Of a stretch of DNA of 37,526 nucleotides, positions 26,666 through 36,421 are shown piece by piece. The notes beneath the pieces are model-generated. The model worked only from the letters and a program-made list of their open reading frames with translations. It searched no databases and was not told the origin of the DNA. Within the stretch, counting starts at the first letter, position 1, and each line of letters begins with the position of its first letter. This DNA comes from Paraglaciecola sp. (GTDB lineage: Bacteria; Pseudomonadota; Gammaproteobacteria; Enterobacterales; Alteromonadaceae), in NCBI RefSeq assembly GCF_030730205.1, contig NZ_JANQVQ010000142.1:10251-47776 (forward strand), in the 5' to 3' direction. The position numbers and the translations under genes were made by a program.

Positions 26666-27043
26666 CTAACCGAATAAATACGCTTGTTTGGTAACCGCTA
26701 CCATTCCAGCAAAAGCCAACCAACTTATAGCGCCAACCAGCCCAATAAAACGCATTAGATTGGTTTTAGCCAGCTTTAAAGCAAATAACACCATGAATAT
26801 GTACATCACAAAAGCCAACAATTTTTCAGTGACCCAGCCATTAACGAAGGGATATTGTTGAAGCATCACACACAAGGCAATAGCAGTAATAATCCAAATT
26901 GTATCAATAATATGTGGCGCTATTTTGAGGCCTTTTTTATTCAGCAAGTTTGAGCCTCTAATGGTTAATACAAAGCGGCTTAAAAAAAGCAGAACGCTAA
27001 CAAGCATTATCGTTAAATGCAGGTGTTTAGTTATTTCATACAT
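26666..27043 (-). CDS. sirB2: SirB2 family membrane protein
   Basis: The 125-residue protein (from MYEITKHLHL, chosen over an upstream TTG because it fits the SirB2 start and has a GAG site) has four predicted membrane helices with short loops. The N-terminal KHLHLTIMLVSVLLFLSRF segment is characteristic of SirB2. Function is unknown. It sits between a response regulator gene and sirB1. Length matches E. coli SirB2 (about 130). Confidence 0.85.
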   Translation of the reverse strand: MYEITKHLHLTIMLVSVLLFLSRFVLTIRGSNLLNKKGLKIAPHIIDTIWIITAIALCVMLQQYPFVNGWVTEKLLAFVMYIFMVLFALKLAKTNLMRFIGLVGAISWLAFAGMVAVTKQAYLFG

Positions 27044-27124
27044 GGTTATTGACTCTTTAATTGAAAATAGTAAAAACGACGTTACTGATTGCAAGGCCGT
27101 AGTAATGTTGTCTGCTTACGTTCT

Positions 27125-28690
27125 TTAAACGTGTTCTTCAACCAATGGATCGGGGTTGTCCGCAATGATTTGTTCTATAGCATCGATGTTCTCAAGTAGT
27201 ACATCAACCAAGCTAGGATCAAACTGCAAACCTTTTTGTTGTTTAATGTTTTCAACCACTTTTTCTAGAGGCCAAGCTTCTTTGTAATTTCGACTGTGCC
27301 GCAAGGCATCATAGGCATCGACTAGCGCGGTGATCCTGCAGAAAATATGGATTTCTTCTCCATACTTCCCCCGTGGATATCCCTTCCCATTCCAATATTC
27401 ATGATGATCACGGGCAATCAATGCGGCCGTTCGAATAAGTGGGCGTTTTGAATTTTTTAACACCAAATAACCAAATTCAGCGTGGTTTTGCACCACCTTT
27501 CGCTCTGAATCGCTTAATTTATCTGCTTTATTAAGAATCACCTCTGGTATTTTAAATTTACCAATATCATGCAGCGGTACTGCTAAACCCAACATCTTAA
27601 TTTCATCTTCCGATAGACCAATTTTGCTGCCCAGCAACTCACACATTTTAACCACTCGTAAAATATGTTTGCCTTCCCCAAAATGGTACTCTAAGGCTTG
27701 ACCAATACGTTCGATAATTTCACGTTGCGTGTCTTCAATGTCTTTATTAAGTAAAACGTTATCAAACGCGATTTGAACATTTTGTGCAAAAATCTCCACT
27801 AAGCGTTTGTCAATTTTTGTCAATTTTCGGGGTAGACCAGACATATACAATAACGAGCCCCGCATGGATTTGCTTTTACAATATGCAACTAGGTACTCAT
27901 CTTCGTATACTAAGGATTTATTTTGCAGGGCTTTTTGGCATGATGCTAACTGCTTGCCCGAGATAACGTCTTCTAAACGTTCGCCTTCACGATGCTGATA
28001 TTCCCCCTTGCCAGTAAAAACAAACAGTTGGGAAGAATCGATATTTTCGATGGGCCTTGGGCATGCAACGGCAGAGGTAAGATAGGCGCAGTCTTTGCTT
28101 CCACCTAAAAGAGAAGCAAGTTGTTGCACAATACCATCAATAAAATGCTCTAAAGAATGAATGCTAAACAAGTCTGCGGATGCGGATATTATTTTTTCTA
28201 GACCAATACGGTTTTCTTCAATAACGGTGATATCACGATAAGAACGTAGCGCCGCAATAACCACGGTAAAAAGCTTTTGTGCGGTTAATTCTGTTTTAGA
28301 TTTGTAGTCGTTGATATCGTAATTGATAATGACATCACGCTCTGGAGCTTGGCCGGGTTGACCGGTTCGTAGAATGATCCGTGTAAAATTATTCATCGCT
28401 TCGTTGCGAACAAAATCTGCAACTTTCAAGCCTGCATCGTCAGTTTCCATCACAACATCGAGCAACACAACTGCAATATCATTGTGCTCTAGAAAAAGTT
28501 GTTTGGCCTGTTTACCGTTATAGGCACTAATGAATTCGAGCCTTTTTTCTTGAAAAACAAAATCACTTAAGGCCAATTTTGTTACCGCATGCACCTCAGG
28601 CTCATCATCAACTATCAGTACTTTCCATGTTCCATGATCTTCGCCAATTTCTTCTTCAATATCTTCAGCAAACAATATTTCATCAGACAT
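27125..28690 (-). CDS. Response regulator with REC, DUF3369 and HD-GYP domains
   Basis: The 521-residue protein starts with a receiver domain (about 22-145): acidic pair Asp28-Asp29, phosphoacceptor Asp78, Thr109 and Lys130. A DUF3369 sensor-like region follows (about 165-315), then an HD-GYP domain with His342, HD at 374-375, HHE at 429-431 and GYP at 437-439. HD-GYP enzymes hydrolyse cyclic di-GMP. All signature residues are present, so an active phosphodiesterase controlled by phosphorylation is likely. No histidine kinase is adjacent. It lies between prmC and sirB2, where E. coli has no such gene. A GGAA ribosome site precedes the ATG. Confidence 0.93.
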   Translation of the reverse strand: MSDEILFAEDIEEEIGEDHGTWKVLIVDDEPEVHAVTKLALSDFVFQEKRLEFISAYNGKQAKQLFLEHNDIAVVLLDVVMETDDAGLKVADFVRNEAMNNFTRIILRTGQPGQAPERDVIINYDINDYKSKTELTAQKLFTVVIAALRSYRDITVIEENRIGLEKIISASADLFSIHSLEHFIDGIVQQLASLLGGSKDCAYLTSAVACPRPIENIDSSQLFVFTGKGEYQHREGERLEDVISGKQLASCQKALQNKSLVYEDEYLVAYCKSKSMRGSLLYMSGLPRKLTKIDKRLVEIFAQNVQIAFDNVLLNKDIEDTQREIIERIGQALEYHFGEGKHILRVVKMCELLGSKIGLSEDEIKMLGLAVPLHDIGKFKIPEVILNKADKLSDSERKVVQNHAEFGYLVLKNSKRPLIRTAALIARDHHEYWNGKGYPRGKYGEEIHIFCRITALVDAYDALRHSRNYKEAWPLEKVVENIKQQKGLQFDPSLVDVLLENIDAIEQIIADNPDPLVEEHV

Positions 28691-28786
28691 CTATCTGTTC
28701 CCGTTTTTATGCAAAGGCTGCTTTTTAACGTTTAAGCATTAAGCAAATTGTTACTTCATGGGTAAAATAAAACGAATTTAAACGAG

Positions 28787-29674
28787 CTACAAGTCATTTT
28801 CATAAAACTTTCCCATGGTCACTCTGGGCAAACCATTAAAATCACTCACCGACCGTATTTCGACGTAAGCATTTGATTCAAAAATATTTCTTATTTTTTC
28901 ATCTTGCTCAAAACCATGCTCAATCACTAACCATCCAGCTCCAGCCAGATAGCCTTTCGCTTGTACAACAATAAATCGAATATCATCCAATCCATCAGCA
29001 CCGGATATCAGGGCACTTAGAGGTTCAAAGCGAACATCGCCTTGTTGTAAATAGGGACTGTTATCTTCTACATAAGGAGGGTTGGTTACGATCAAATCGA
29101 AACGTTGTTTGTCTAGCTTGCTAAACCAGTCGCTTTGCATAAAACGGACTGAATCAAGTCGGTTTTCTGTGGCATTCTGTTTTGCTAGTTTAACAGCGTC
29201 ATGACTTTTATCGATACCGATGACTTGCCAGTCTGATTTTTCACTCGCTAAGGCTAAAGCGATTGCGCCCGTTCCTGTTCCTAAATCAAGTACCTTAGCC
29301 CTATCTGGCAAGCTAAGCTCAAGGGCAGATTCAACCAGTAGTTCGGTTTCCGGGCGCGGGATCAATGTGGCTTCAGATACCTTCAAACGCAAGGTCCAAA
29401 AATCACGATAACCAATTAAATAGGCAATGGGGCGACCTTGGCAGCGCTGCTGAACAAGCTCAGTAAATTGAATGACTTGTTCAGGTTCTAATGTTTTTTC
29501 TGGCCAAGTATGCAAATAACTCATGTCGCGCTGTAAGCAATGGCAGAGTAGAATTTTAGCGTCAAGCAGTGCCGTATCATTTGCTACTTCCGCGGATAAA
29601 ATCAAGCTTGCCGCCCACTTGAGTTGAGCGGCAATCGATGTGTCTTCAGATGTTGAAGATAGGGCTTTATTCAT
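28787..29674 (-). CDS. prmC: Release factor glutamine methyltransferase PrmC (HemK)
   Basis: PrmC methylates the GGQ glutamine of release factors RF1 and RF2. The 295-residue protein (from [12 protein letters not shown]) has the SAM motif [15 protein letters not shown] and the catalytic NPPY (198-201). The chosen ATG overlaps the end of prfA by eight bases, the usual coupling; an upstream start would overlap by 59 bases. It is slightly longer than E. coli PrmC (277). Confidence 0.95.
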   Translation of the reverse strand: MNKALSSTSEDTSIAAQLKWAASLILSAEVANDTALLDAKILLCHCLQRDMSYLHTWPEKTLEPEQVIQFTELVQQRCQGRPIAYLIGYRDFWTLRLKVSEATLIPRPETELLVESALELSLPDRAKVLDLGTGTGAIALALASEKSDWQVIGIDKSHDAVKLAKQNATENRLDSVRFMQSDWFSKLDKQRFDLIVTNPPYVEDNSPYLQQGDVRFEPLSALISGADGLDDIRFIVVQAKGYLAGAGWLVIEHGFEQDEKIRNIFESNAYVEIRSVSDFNGLPRVTMGKFYENDL

Positions 29675-30752
29675 CCGACAAAGAGGCAAGTAAATCAGCT
29701 TGGTACTCTTGGCGAATCGGCTCAATGAGTAAGTCTAATTCACCCGCTATGACTTCATCTAAGCGGTACAAGGTTAAGTTAATACGGTGGTCTGATACTC
29801 TGCCCTGAGGAAAATTATAGGTTCGTATCCGTTCAGATCGGTCACCACTGGCAACCAGACTACGACGGGTCGAGGTTTCTTCCGCTTTACGTTTCTCTTC
29901 TTCCAGCTGATTCAAGCGGGACTGCAGTACCGCCATGGCCTTTGCTCGGTTTTTATGCTGTGAACGCTCATCCTGACACTCAACGATTAAGCCACTAGGA
30001 ATGTGAGTAATACGAATCGCCGAATCGGTCTTGTTAACGTGCTGTCCACCGGCGCCCGAGGCACGAAAAGTATCGACTTTCAAATCAGCTTTGTTGATTT
30101 CAATGGCTTCAGACTCTGGCACTTCTGGCATCACGACCACTGTACAGGCTGATGTATGTATACGGCCTTGCGACTCTGTTTCTGGCACTCGTTGTACGCG
30201 ATGACCGCCCGATTCAAATTTCAAGATCCCGTAAACACCCTCACCCATTACGTTCACAATGATCTCTTTGTATCCGCCATGTTCACCTTCATTGCAGGTT
30301 ACCAGCTCAACCTTCCAACGCTGAGATTCAGCATAACGAGAATACATTCTGAACAAATCACCGGCAAATATTGCCGCTTCATCACCACCTGCTCCGGCAC
30401 GGATTTCTAAAAAACAGTTATTGTCATCATTAGGATCTTTTGGCAAAAGCAGTATTTGTAAGGTTTGAGTGAATTCCTCGATACGTTTTTTAGAGTCTTT
30501 GTACTCTTCTTGCGCCATTTCACGCATTTCCGCGTCGTTTTCTTCCATCATTTCTTGGGCCGAAACCAGATCTTGTTGAGCAACTTGAAATTCACGGAAA
30601 CATTTCACCACGTCTTCTAACTGAGCATATTCTTTCGTTAGGGCGCGATATTTTTCTTGATCCGAGGTGACCGAAGCTTCGCTCAATAACGCTTGAACTT
30701 CTTCAAATCGCTCAGTTAAGGTTTCTAATTTGCGTTGTACCGATACTTTCAT
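29667..30752 (-). CDS. prfA: Peptide chain release factor 1
   Basis: RF1 reads UAA and UAG and triggers peptide release. The 361-residue protein has the GGQ motif at 235-237 within [16 protein letters not shown] and the stop-recognition region around PESEAIEI. Length matches E. coli (360). It lies between hemA and prmC in the conserved order, 78 bases after hemA. Confidence 0.98.
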   Translation of the reverse strand: MKVSVQRKLETLTERFEEVQALLSEASVTSDQEKYRALTKEYAQLEDVVKCFREFQVAQQDLVSAQEMMEENDAEMREMAQEEYKDSKKRIEEFTQTLQILLLPKDPNDDNNCFLEIRAGAGGDEAAIFAGDLFRMYSRYAESQRWKVELVTCNEGEHGGYKEIIVNVMGEGVYGILKFESGGHRVQRVPETESQGRIHTSACTVVVMPEVPESEAIEINKADLKVDTFRASGAGGQHVNKTDSAIRITHIPSGLIVECQDERSQHKNRAKAMAVLQSRLNQLEEEKRKAEETSTRRSLVASGDRSERIRTYNFPQGRVSDHRINLTLYRLDEVIAGELDLLIEPIRQEYQADLLASLSDE

Positions 30753-30830
30753 GTTGTTCCTATATACGCGCCATATGGGCTCGTGATGCTGCTATTTATA
30801 TGTCTAATTAACCCGTTACACAAATAGAGG

Positions 30831-32096
30831 TTAAGATTGATTGTTGGTTTCAAGCCCGAGGGCGTCTTTCAGAATTTCTATCATGCCGTCATCTTGCTCG
30901 TTTGCAGCTTTTTTTAAGGCTTTGGTCGGGGCATGAATAAGACTATTAGTGAGTTTGTTCGCTAGCTCAACCAATACCATTGAGGCGTCTTTACCATCAG
31001 CCAGTTGATTTAGCGCTCGCCCTACTAGCTGATCTTTTTGAGCGATGCTTTGATCTCTGAAATTTTTAAGTACATCAATTGAGCGCTGACTTTGTTTCCA
31101 CTGAAAATATTGCTGGGCTTGTAACAGGATCATTCCATCAGCTTGCAGCGCCGCGTCATGACGATTTGCCAAGTTTTTTTCGACTATTTGCTGCAAATCA
31201 TCCACTGTATACAAATAGGCATCATCCAACTGCCCAACTTCAGCTTCTATATCTCGCGGGACGGCCAAATCCACCAAAAACATCGGTTTATGTCTGCGCT
31301 CTTTTAAAGCACTTTCGACCAACCCCTTGCCCAAAATGGGCAGCTGGCTGGCTGTTGAACTAATAACAATATCGGCTTCTTTAAGATGCTGAGGTATTTG
31401 CGCCAAGGTAAGTACTCTTGCCCCTAAAGGTTTGGCAATACTTTCTGCACGGGCCAAAGTACGGTTGGCAACAGTCAAAGACTTTACGTTTTGCTCTGCT
31501 AAATGTTTGGCCACCAATTCAATGGTTTCTCCAGCACCGATGAGCAATACTCGACTGTTTTCTAATGAAGAAAAAATATGTTTTGCCAGTTGCACTGAAG
31601 CATAAGCCACCGAGACAGCGTTAGCACCAATATCGGTTTCAGTGCGAACTTTTTTTGCAACCGCAAATGTATGCTGAAACAAACGTTCAAAATTACTGCT
31701 GATGACACCGGAGTTTTTGGCATCTATATAGGCTTGTTTAATTTGCCCTAAAATTTGTGGTTCGCCTAACATCAACGAATCTAAGCCGCTTGCCACCCGC
31801 ATAATATGTATCACGGCGTCTTGGTGTTCATGAAAATAACTATTTTTAGTTAAAAATGCTGCGTCCACCTTGTGGAAATCCGCCAACCAGTTAATTAAGC
31901 CTTGTTTCTCGCCATTTTCTATCTTTGCGTATATTTCAGTCCGATTGCAGGTTGAGACAATCACCGCTTCTTGGGCACCAGTAGTGGTACTCAAAGAGGC
32001 CAGTGCACTGACTATAGCATCGGGAGAAAACGCAATTTTTTCTCGCAACTCTACTGGCGCTGTTTTGTGATTTATTCCGAAGGCAATTAAGGTCAT
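30831..32096 (-). CDS. hemA: Glutamyl-tRNA reductase HemA
   Basis: HemA reduces glutamyl-tRNA to glutamate-1-semialdehyde, the first step of heme and tetrapyrrole synthesis. The 421-residue protein (start MTLIAFGINHKTAPVELREK, as in E. coli, rather than an ATG 60 bases upstream) has the catalytic Cys50 in STCNRTE, then HIMRVASGLDSLMLGEPQI, KKVRTETDIGANAVSV, and the NADPH-binding LIGAGETIELVAKHL. It is divergent from lolB across 133 bases, as in E. coli. Confidence 0.97.
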   Translation of the reverse strand: MTLIAFGINHKTAPVELREKIAFSPDAIVSALASLSTTTGAQEAVIVSTCNRTEIYAKIENGEKQGLINWLADFHKVDAAFLTKNSYFHEHQDAVIHIMRVASGLDSLMLGEPQILGQIKQAYIDAKNSGVISSNFERLFQHTFAVAKKVRTETDIGANAVSVAYASVQLAKHIFSSLENSRVLLIGAGETIELVAKHLAEQNVKSLTVANRTLARAESIAKPLGARVLTLAQIPQHLKEADIVISSTASQLPILGKGLVESALKERRHKPMFLVDLAVPRDIEAEVGQLDDAYLYTVDDLQQIVEKNLANRHDAALQADGMILLQAQQYFQWKQSQRSIDVLKNFRDQSIAQKDQLVGRALNQLADGKDASMVLVELANKLTNSLIHAPTKALKKAANEQDDGMIEILKDALGLETNNQS

Positions 32097-32229
32097 GCAG
32101 AGTATAGTGCGCTTACAACAATGGGTTAAACAGATTGAGGGCGGCATTGTACGCAAAAGGTAAAACTATTGAAAGTAAACTGCGTTTTATGTTCCCATAG
32201 ACTTACCTAATTTCCAGCAGAATATTCCT

Positions 32230-32856
32230 GTGGCTCGTAATTCTCGTCTATTTATTGTTCGTTTTCGTCACATCGTATTATTGATCCTCAGTTTCACTGT
32301 GGTGAGTTGTGCCTCGCCTCCCCCTTCAAATGTGGAGCTGAATAGTAATCAACATCAGATGCAACTCGCACAACTGCAACATTGGCAAATAAAAGGCAAA
32401 TTTGGCTTTAAGAGCCCAGATGATAAACAAAGTGCCAGTTTATCCTGGTTACAAAAACAACAAGACTACCAACTGTCGCTCAACACCATCTTGGGCACGT
32501 CTATTTTGTCGCTGCAAGGTAACTCATCTTGGGTTACGTTAGTAGCTGATGACACAACCTATCAAGGCAGCAGTGCCAGTGAACTGATACAGCAAATTAC
32601 CGGTTGGACTCTACCAATTGAACAGCTCCCCACATGGATAAAAGGACAAAGTGTCAAGACTGATAAGGTAATATTGAGCGAACAAGGCTGGATAGCAGAA
32701 TTGCAGCCCCGATGCACAACATGCCGAGGCTGGCAACTGAGCTATTCAGATTATGAACAAGTAAAGGGGATTTGGTTGCCCCATAAAATCCGCTTAGAAC
32801 ATACAGTAAACAAGGTTCAAGTCACCATTAAGGTTAATTCATGGACAATACACTGA
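32230..32856 (+). CDS. lolB: Outer membrane lipoprotein insertion protein LolB
   Basis: LolB receives lipoproteins from LolA and places them in the outer membrane. The 208-residue protein begins with GTG and a lipoprotein signal with lipobox VVSC (about residue 27), then 'LAQLQHWQIKGKFGFKSPDD' and a beta-rich fold typical of LolB. Length matches E. coli (207). Its end overlaps ispE by 16 bases. Confidence 0.94.
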   Translation: MARNSRLFIVRFRHIVLLILSFTVVSCASPPPSNVELNSNQHQMQLAQLQHWQIKGKFGFKSPDDKQSASLSWLQKQQDYQLSLNTILGTSILSLQGNSSWVTLVADDTTYQGSSASELIQQITGWTLPIEQLPTWIKGQSVKTDKVILSEQGWIAELQPRCTTCRGWQLSYSDYEQVKGIWLPHKIRLEHTVNKVQVTIKVNSWTIH

Positions 32857-33734
32857 GTTTTGACCGCAATGTTTGGTGGCCAAGTCCAGCCAAACTTAAT
32901 TTGTTTTTACACATAAATGGCCGCTATCCCAATGGTTATCACCAATTACAAAGCGTCTTTCAATTACTGGATTTTGGCGATGAACTGGCCTTCGAGTTAA
33001 ACCCTGAAGGTACCATTCATCTTGGTACGCCCATTGACGGTGTTCCCCATGATGATAATTTAATTGTGAAGGCAGCCATGCTGTTACGTAAAGAAATCAT
33101 AACAAGGCAAAGACAACAAACCTCTTCACCATTAGGCTGCAATATCTCTTTAAAAAAACGCCTACCAATGGGCGGCGGTATTGGCGGAGGCTCATCTAAT
33201 GCGGCGACAACCTTAGTGGTATTAAATCAATTGTGGCAAGGGAATTTGAGTCTTACTGAACTAGCAGGTCTTGGTTTAAGCCTTGGGGCAGATGTCCCCA
33301 TTTTTGTGCATGGTTTTACCGCATTTGCCGAAGGTGTAGGCGAAGTGCTCGAGCCCTTTTATATCGAACCGACCACGTATTTGGTGGTTTTCCCTGATTG
33401 CCATGTCTCCACTCAACAGATATTCACCCATCCCAATTTGCCTCGGAATACCCCAAAAATTGCAGCAGCTGATTATCATTTCAACAATACTCACAATGAT
33501 TGCCAACAATTGGTCAGTGAACTCTACCCGAATGTTGCAAATACATTACGCTGGTTGTTAGAATACGCGCCGTCGAGAATGACGGGAACAGGCTCTTGTG
33601 TTTTTTCAACGTTTCATGACCCATCTGAAGCCGAAAGAGTACAAAAGTTGTTGCCTACAGGTTCGATTAGTTTTATTGCTAAAGGCGTTAACCGGTCTCC
33701 TTTGCACCAACAGTTAACTACTTTTTCAAATTAA
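32841..33734 (+). CDS. ispE: 4-diphosphocytidyl-2-C-methyl-D-erythritol kinase IspE
   Basis: IspE is the ATP-dependent kinase of the non-mevalonate isoprenoid pathway. The 297-residue GHMP kinase has the start WWPSPAKLNLFLHINGRYPNGYH, the ATP loop PMGGGIGGGSSNAATTL (from residue 109), 'LGLSLGADVPIFVHG' and the C-terminal 'MTGTGSCVF'. It overlaps lolB, suggesting coupled translation, and is followed by tRNA-Gln. Confidence 0.97.
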   Translation: MDNTLSFDRNVWWPSPAKLNLFLHINGRYPNGYHQLQSVFQLLDFGDELAFELNPEGTIHLGTPIDGVPHDDNLIVKAAMLLRKEIITRQRQQTSSPLGCNISLKKRLPMGGGIGGGSSNAATTLVVLNQLWQGNLSLTELAGLGLSLGADVPIFVHGFTAFAEGVGEVLEPFYIEPTTYLVVFPDCHVSTQQIFTHPNLPRNTPKIAAADYHFNNTHNDCQQLVSELYPNVANTLRWLLEYAPSRMTGTGSCVFSTFHDPSEAERVQKLLPTGSISFIAKGVNRSPLHQQLTTFSN

Positions 33735-33775
33735 TAAGCGGTAGAACAAAATTTAAAAGTTACAATTCAGTAAAT

Positions 33776-33850
33776 TGGGGTATAGCCAAGTGGTAAGGCA
33801 GCGGGTTTTGATCCCGCCATTCGGTGGTTCAAGTCCATCTACCCCAGCCA
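33776..33850 (+). tRNA. tRNA-Gln, anticodon TTG
   Basis: Seventy-five bases fold into a full cloverleaf. The acceptor stem TGGGGTA pairs with TACCCCA, the anticodon stem is GCGGG/CCCGC with loop TTTTGAT (anticodon TTG reading CAA), and the TpsiC arm contains GGTTCAAGTCC. The encoded 3' end is GCCA. It sits between ispE and prs, the same place as in Pseudomonas. Confidence 0.97.
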
Positions 33851-33881
33851 CCTTCAAACGTAATGCACTGAGGATTTTATC

Positions 33882-34829
33882 GTGCCCGATATGAAGCTTT
33901 TCGCCGGAAACGCCGTTCCAGATCTTGCTCAAAAAGTTGCAAATAGACTCTATACCAAGTTAGGCCACGCTAGCGTGGGACGTTTCAGCGATGGTGAAAT
34001 AAGCGTAGAAATCCATGAGAATGTTCGTGGTGCTGACGTATTTATTATCCAGTCAACTTGCGCACCAACTAATGATAACCTAATGGAATTGATCGTCATG
34101 ATTGATGCATTTAGGCGTGCATCGGCTGGTCGTATTACTGCGGTAATCCCGTATTTTGGTTATGCCCGTCAGGATCGTCGTGTACGTTCTGCTCGTGTTC
34201 CCATTACCGCTAAAGTTGTCGCCGACTTTTTATCTAACGTAGGCGTTGACCGCGTTTTAACTATCGACCTGCATGCGGAACAAATCCAAGGCTTCTTCGA
34301 TGTTCCTGTTGATAACGCCTTTGGAACTCCCATTTTATTAGAGCATATGCGTCAGCGTAAAATGGAAAACCCCGTTGTTGTATCACCGGATATTGGAGGT
34401 GTAGTGCGAGCTCGTGCGGTAGCTAAATTGCTGAACGATTCTGACTTAGCGATTATCGACAAACGTCGTCCAAAAGCAAACGTTGCTCAAGTTATGCACA
34501 TTATCGGAGACGTACAAGATCGTGACTGCATCATTGTTGACGATATGATCGACACAGGCGGTACCTTAGCTAAAGCGGCTGAAGCGTTAAAAGCTCATGG
34601 TGCAAAAAATGTTTATGCCTACGCCACCCACGCTATATTTTCAGGTAATGCTGCGCAAAACTTGCGCGACTCAGTGATTGACGAAATTATCGTTACTGAC
34701 AGTATTCCTTTAAGCGAGGAAATGAAAACCGTTGGTAAAGTAAAACTACTTACCTTGTCGAATATGTTGGCTGAAGCGATTCGTCGTGTAAGTAACGAAG
34801 AATCAATTTCTGCAATGTTCGAATACTAA
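33882..34829 (+). CDS. prs: Ribose-phosphate pyrophosphokinase (PRPP synthetase)
   Basis: Prs makes PRPP from ribose-5-phosphate and ATP, feeding nucleotide, histidine and tryptophan synthesis. The 315-residue protein starts with GTG ([16 protein letters not shown], as in E. coli) behind a GAGG site. Motifs are '[20 protein letters not shown]', [13 protein letters not shown] and [11 protein letters not shown]. Length matches E. coli exactly. Confidence 0.98.
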   Translation: MPDMKLFAGNAVPDLAQKVANRLYTKLGHASVGRFSDGEISVEIHENVRGADVFIIQSTCAPTNDNLMELIVMIDAFRRASAGRITAVIPYFGYARQDRRVRSARVPITAKVVADFLSNVGVDRVLTIDLHAEQIQGFFDVPVDNAFGTPILLEHMRQRKMENPVVVSPDIGGVVRARAVAKLLNDSDLAIIDKRRPKANVAQVMHIIGDVQDRDCIIVDDMIDTGGTLAKAAEALKAHGAKNVYAYATHAIFSGNAAQNLRDSVIDEIIVTDSIPLSEEMKTVGKVKLLTLSNMLAEAIRRVSNEESISAMFEY

Positions 34830-34848
34830 GCAAAGTATGTTTTAAATT

Positions 34849-34880
34849 TTAACCTGCGCGAGCCAATCGACGCAGGTTAA
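34849..34880 (+). terminator. Terminator-like hairpin after prs
   Basis: TTAACCTGCG pairs with CGCAGGTTAA over ten bases with a 12-base loop, 20 bases after the prs stop. The following GTTCTTGCTTTT is T-rich rather than a clean run. It probably ends the lolB-ispE-prs transcript at least in part. Confidence 0.65.
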
Positions 34881-35135
34881 GTTCTTGCTTTTCAGTATTT
34901 GAATGCCAGCGCCACTCCCTTTAGTCGCGTTTGTTCACCACGCACCGTAAAAATCCCAGACAAAATCAGTATTCTAGCCCTAGCTAGCTTGTACCTCTGC
35001 CCACGTGGTGGTAACATTCGCCGCCCTTTTTAGGGGTCGCCGCTTTTTTAAAGGCTATTGCTTGATAAAAAGTGGTTTAATAGTAGATTTTGGTCGCAAA
35101 AATCTACACTCATTTACTTAATTGGAGTTACCTCA
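34881..35135. promoter_or_regulatory. rplY upstream region with a possible promoter and palindrome
   Basis: A candidate promoter has TTGTAC (34989-34994), a 17-base spacer and TAACAT (35012-35017). A second weaker pair is TTGATA (35062-35067) and TAGATT (35084-35089). A perfect eight-base palindromic stem, TAGATTTT and AAAATCTA (35084-35106), overlaps the second -10 and ends about 30 bases before rplY. Three CTAG sites lie within 14 bases at 34974-34987. No gene is seen in this stretch. Confidence 0.35.
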
Positions 35136-35762
35136 ATGTCTGATGGAATTTTTACACTAGACGCAGAAGTCCGCAACGATCTAGGGAAAGGTGCGAGCCG
35201 CCGCCTACGTCACGCTGGAAAAGTACCTGCTGTTTTATACGGAGCTGGCCAAAAAGCCGTTTCTTTAACCCTTTCTCACAACAAAGTATTTCAGGCTCAA
35301 GAGTTTGAAGCGTTTTATTCACATGTGTTGACCTTAAACATCGCTGGTGAAAGTGTTGAAGTATTAGTTAAAGACATGCAGCGTCACGCGTTTAGACAAA
35401 TCGTTACTCACATCGACTTTTTACGTGTTGATGCTAAGAAAGCGGTTCACACTAACATTCCTTTGCATTTCATTAATGAAAAAGAATGTAAGGCTATCAA
35501 GGTATTAGGCGGTCACGCTGAAACCCACATGGCTGATGTTGAAATTAGCTGTTTACCAGCTGATTTACCTGAGTTCATTGAAGTTGATTTAACTAATGTT
35601 GAATTAGGTCAAACTTTGCATTTAACTGACTTAGTATTACCAAAAGGTGTTACTTTGCTTGAGTTAAACAAAGGTGAATCACATGATTTAGCCGTTGTTA
35701 CGGTTAAAGCATCTAAAGGTCCTAAGGCTGATGATGCTGAAGAAGAAGCTACAGAGGCTTAA
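35136..35762 (+). CDS. rplY: Large-subunit ribosomal protein bL25 (long, CTC-type)
   Basis: bL25 binds 5S rRNA. The protein, starting at [15 protein letters not shown] behind GGAG, has 208 residues. It contains the N-terminal L25 domain ([22 protein letters not shown]) and the C-terminal CTC beta domain found in many bacteria but not in the 94-residue E. coli protein. The longer in-frame opening from an upstream ATG lies in the leader and is rejected. The last residues are acidic (EEEATEA), as is usual. Confidence 0.95.
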   Translation: MSDGIFTLDAEVRNDLGKGASRRLRHAGKVPAVLYGAGQKAVSLTLSHNKVFQAQEFEAFYSHVLTLNIAGESVEVLVKDMQRHAFRQIVTHIDFLRVDAKKAVHTNIPLHFINEKECKAIKVLGGHAETHMADVEISCLPADLPEFIEVDLTNVELGQTLHLTDLVLPKGVTLLELNKGESHDLAVVTVKASKGPKADDAEEEATEA

Positions 35763-35767
35763 TCTTC

Positions 35768-36352
35768 TTGACTGATATTCAGTTAATTGTGGGCCTGGGT
35801 AATCCAGGCCCCGAATATCAACATACTCGCCACAATGCAGGCGCTTGGTTTGTCGAACAACTAGCCAAAAGTTACAACTGCCCTCTCAAATTAGACAATA
35901 AATTTTACGGTTACACGGGTCGTATTACGATTGGTGACCAAGATATCAAGTTGCTTATTCCCACAACCTTTATGAACAAAAGTGGACAAGCCGTTGCGGC
36001 CATGGCTAATTTCTATCGCGTTCCACTGGCAAATATGCTGGTTGCTTTTGATGAGCTCGATCTCCCGCCTGGCGTAGCAAAATTTAAAGTAGGTGGAAGT
36101 TCAAGCCAAAACGGTATTCGTGATATTGTCAGTAAATTCGCTAATCAAAAAGATTTTTTGCGCTTACGTATCGGCATTGGCCACCCTGGCGATAAAAATC
36201 GTGTTACCGGACACGTTTTAGGTAAGGCTCCAGCCTTAGAACAAACACTTATAGATGCAGCCTTAGATGAAGCCTTACGCTGCACAGAAATACTTATTAA
36301 AGACGATTTAAAAAAAGCCATGAATCGCTTACACGCGTTCAAGGCTGAATAA
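35768..36352 (+). CDS. pth: Peptidyl-tRNA hydrolase, with an altered Gly/His loop
   Basis: Pth releases peptides from stalled peptidyl-tRNA. The 194-residue protein starts with TTG five bases after rplY, with its GAGG site inside the end of rplY. Key residues are present: Asn12, His22 in [10 protein letters not shown], the [12 protein letters not shown] segment, and the DELDLPPG aspartate. The loop that is GGGHGGHNG in E. coli reads GGSSSQNG here, one residue shorter, with the position equivalent to His113 replaced by Gln and the following Asn kept. The C-terminus (NRLHAFKAE) is standard. Function is likely retained; the loop change is unusual. Confidence 0.95.
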   Translation: MTDIQLIVGLGNPGPEYQHTRHNAGAWFVEQLAKSYNCPLKLDNKFYGYTGRITIGDQDIKLLIPTTFMNKSGQAVAAMANFYRVPLANMLVAFDELDLPPGVAKFKVGGSSSQNGIRDIVSKFANQKDFLRLRIGIGHPGDKNRVTGHVLGKAPALEQTLIDAALDEALRCTEILIKDDLKKAMNRLHAFKAE

Positions 36353-36421
36353 CACTATTCCAACATAACAAGATTGTTGCACTACTTAGCAACCGTTTAA
36401 TTGAACAAAGAGGATTTTCAC

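Noticed and set aside
32097-32156. 20-residue N-terminal extension of hemA
   Set aside because: HemA proteins begin at MTLIAFGINHKTAP; the extension is Cys- and Pro-rich and has no family counterpart.
35058-35135. N-terminal extension of rplY from an upstream ATG
   Set aside because: A GGAG site and family alignment both support the ATG at 35136; the extension covers the leader palindrome.
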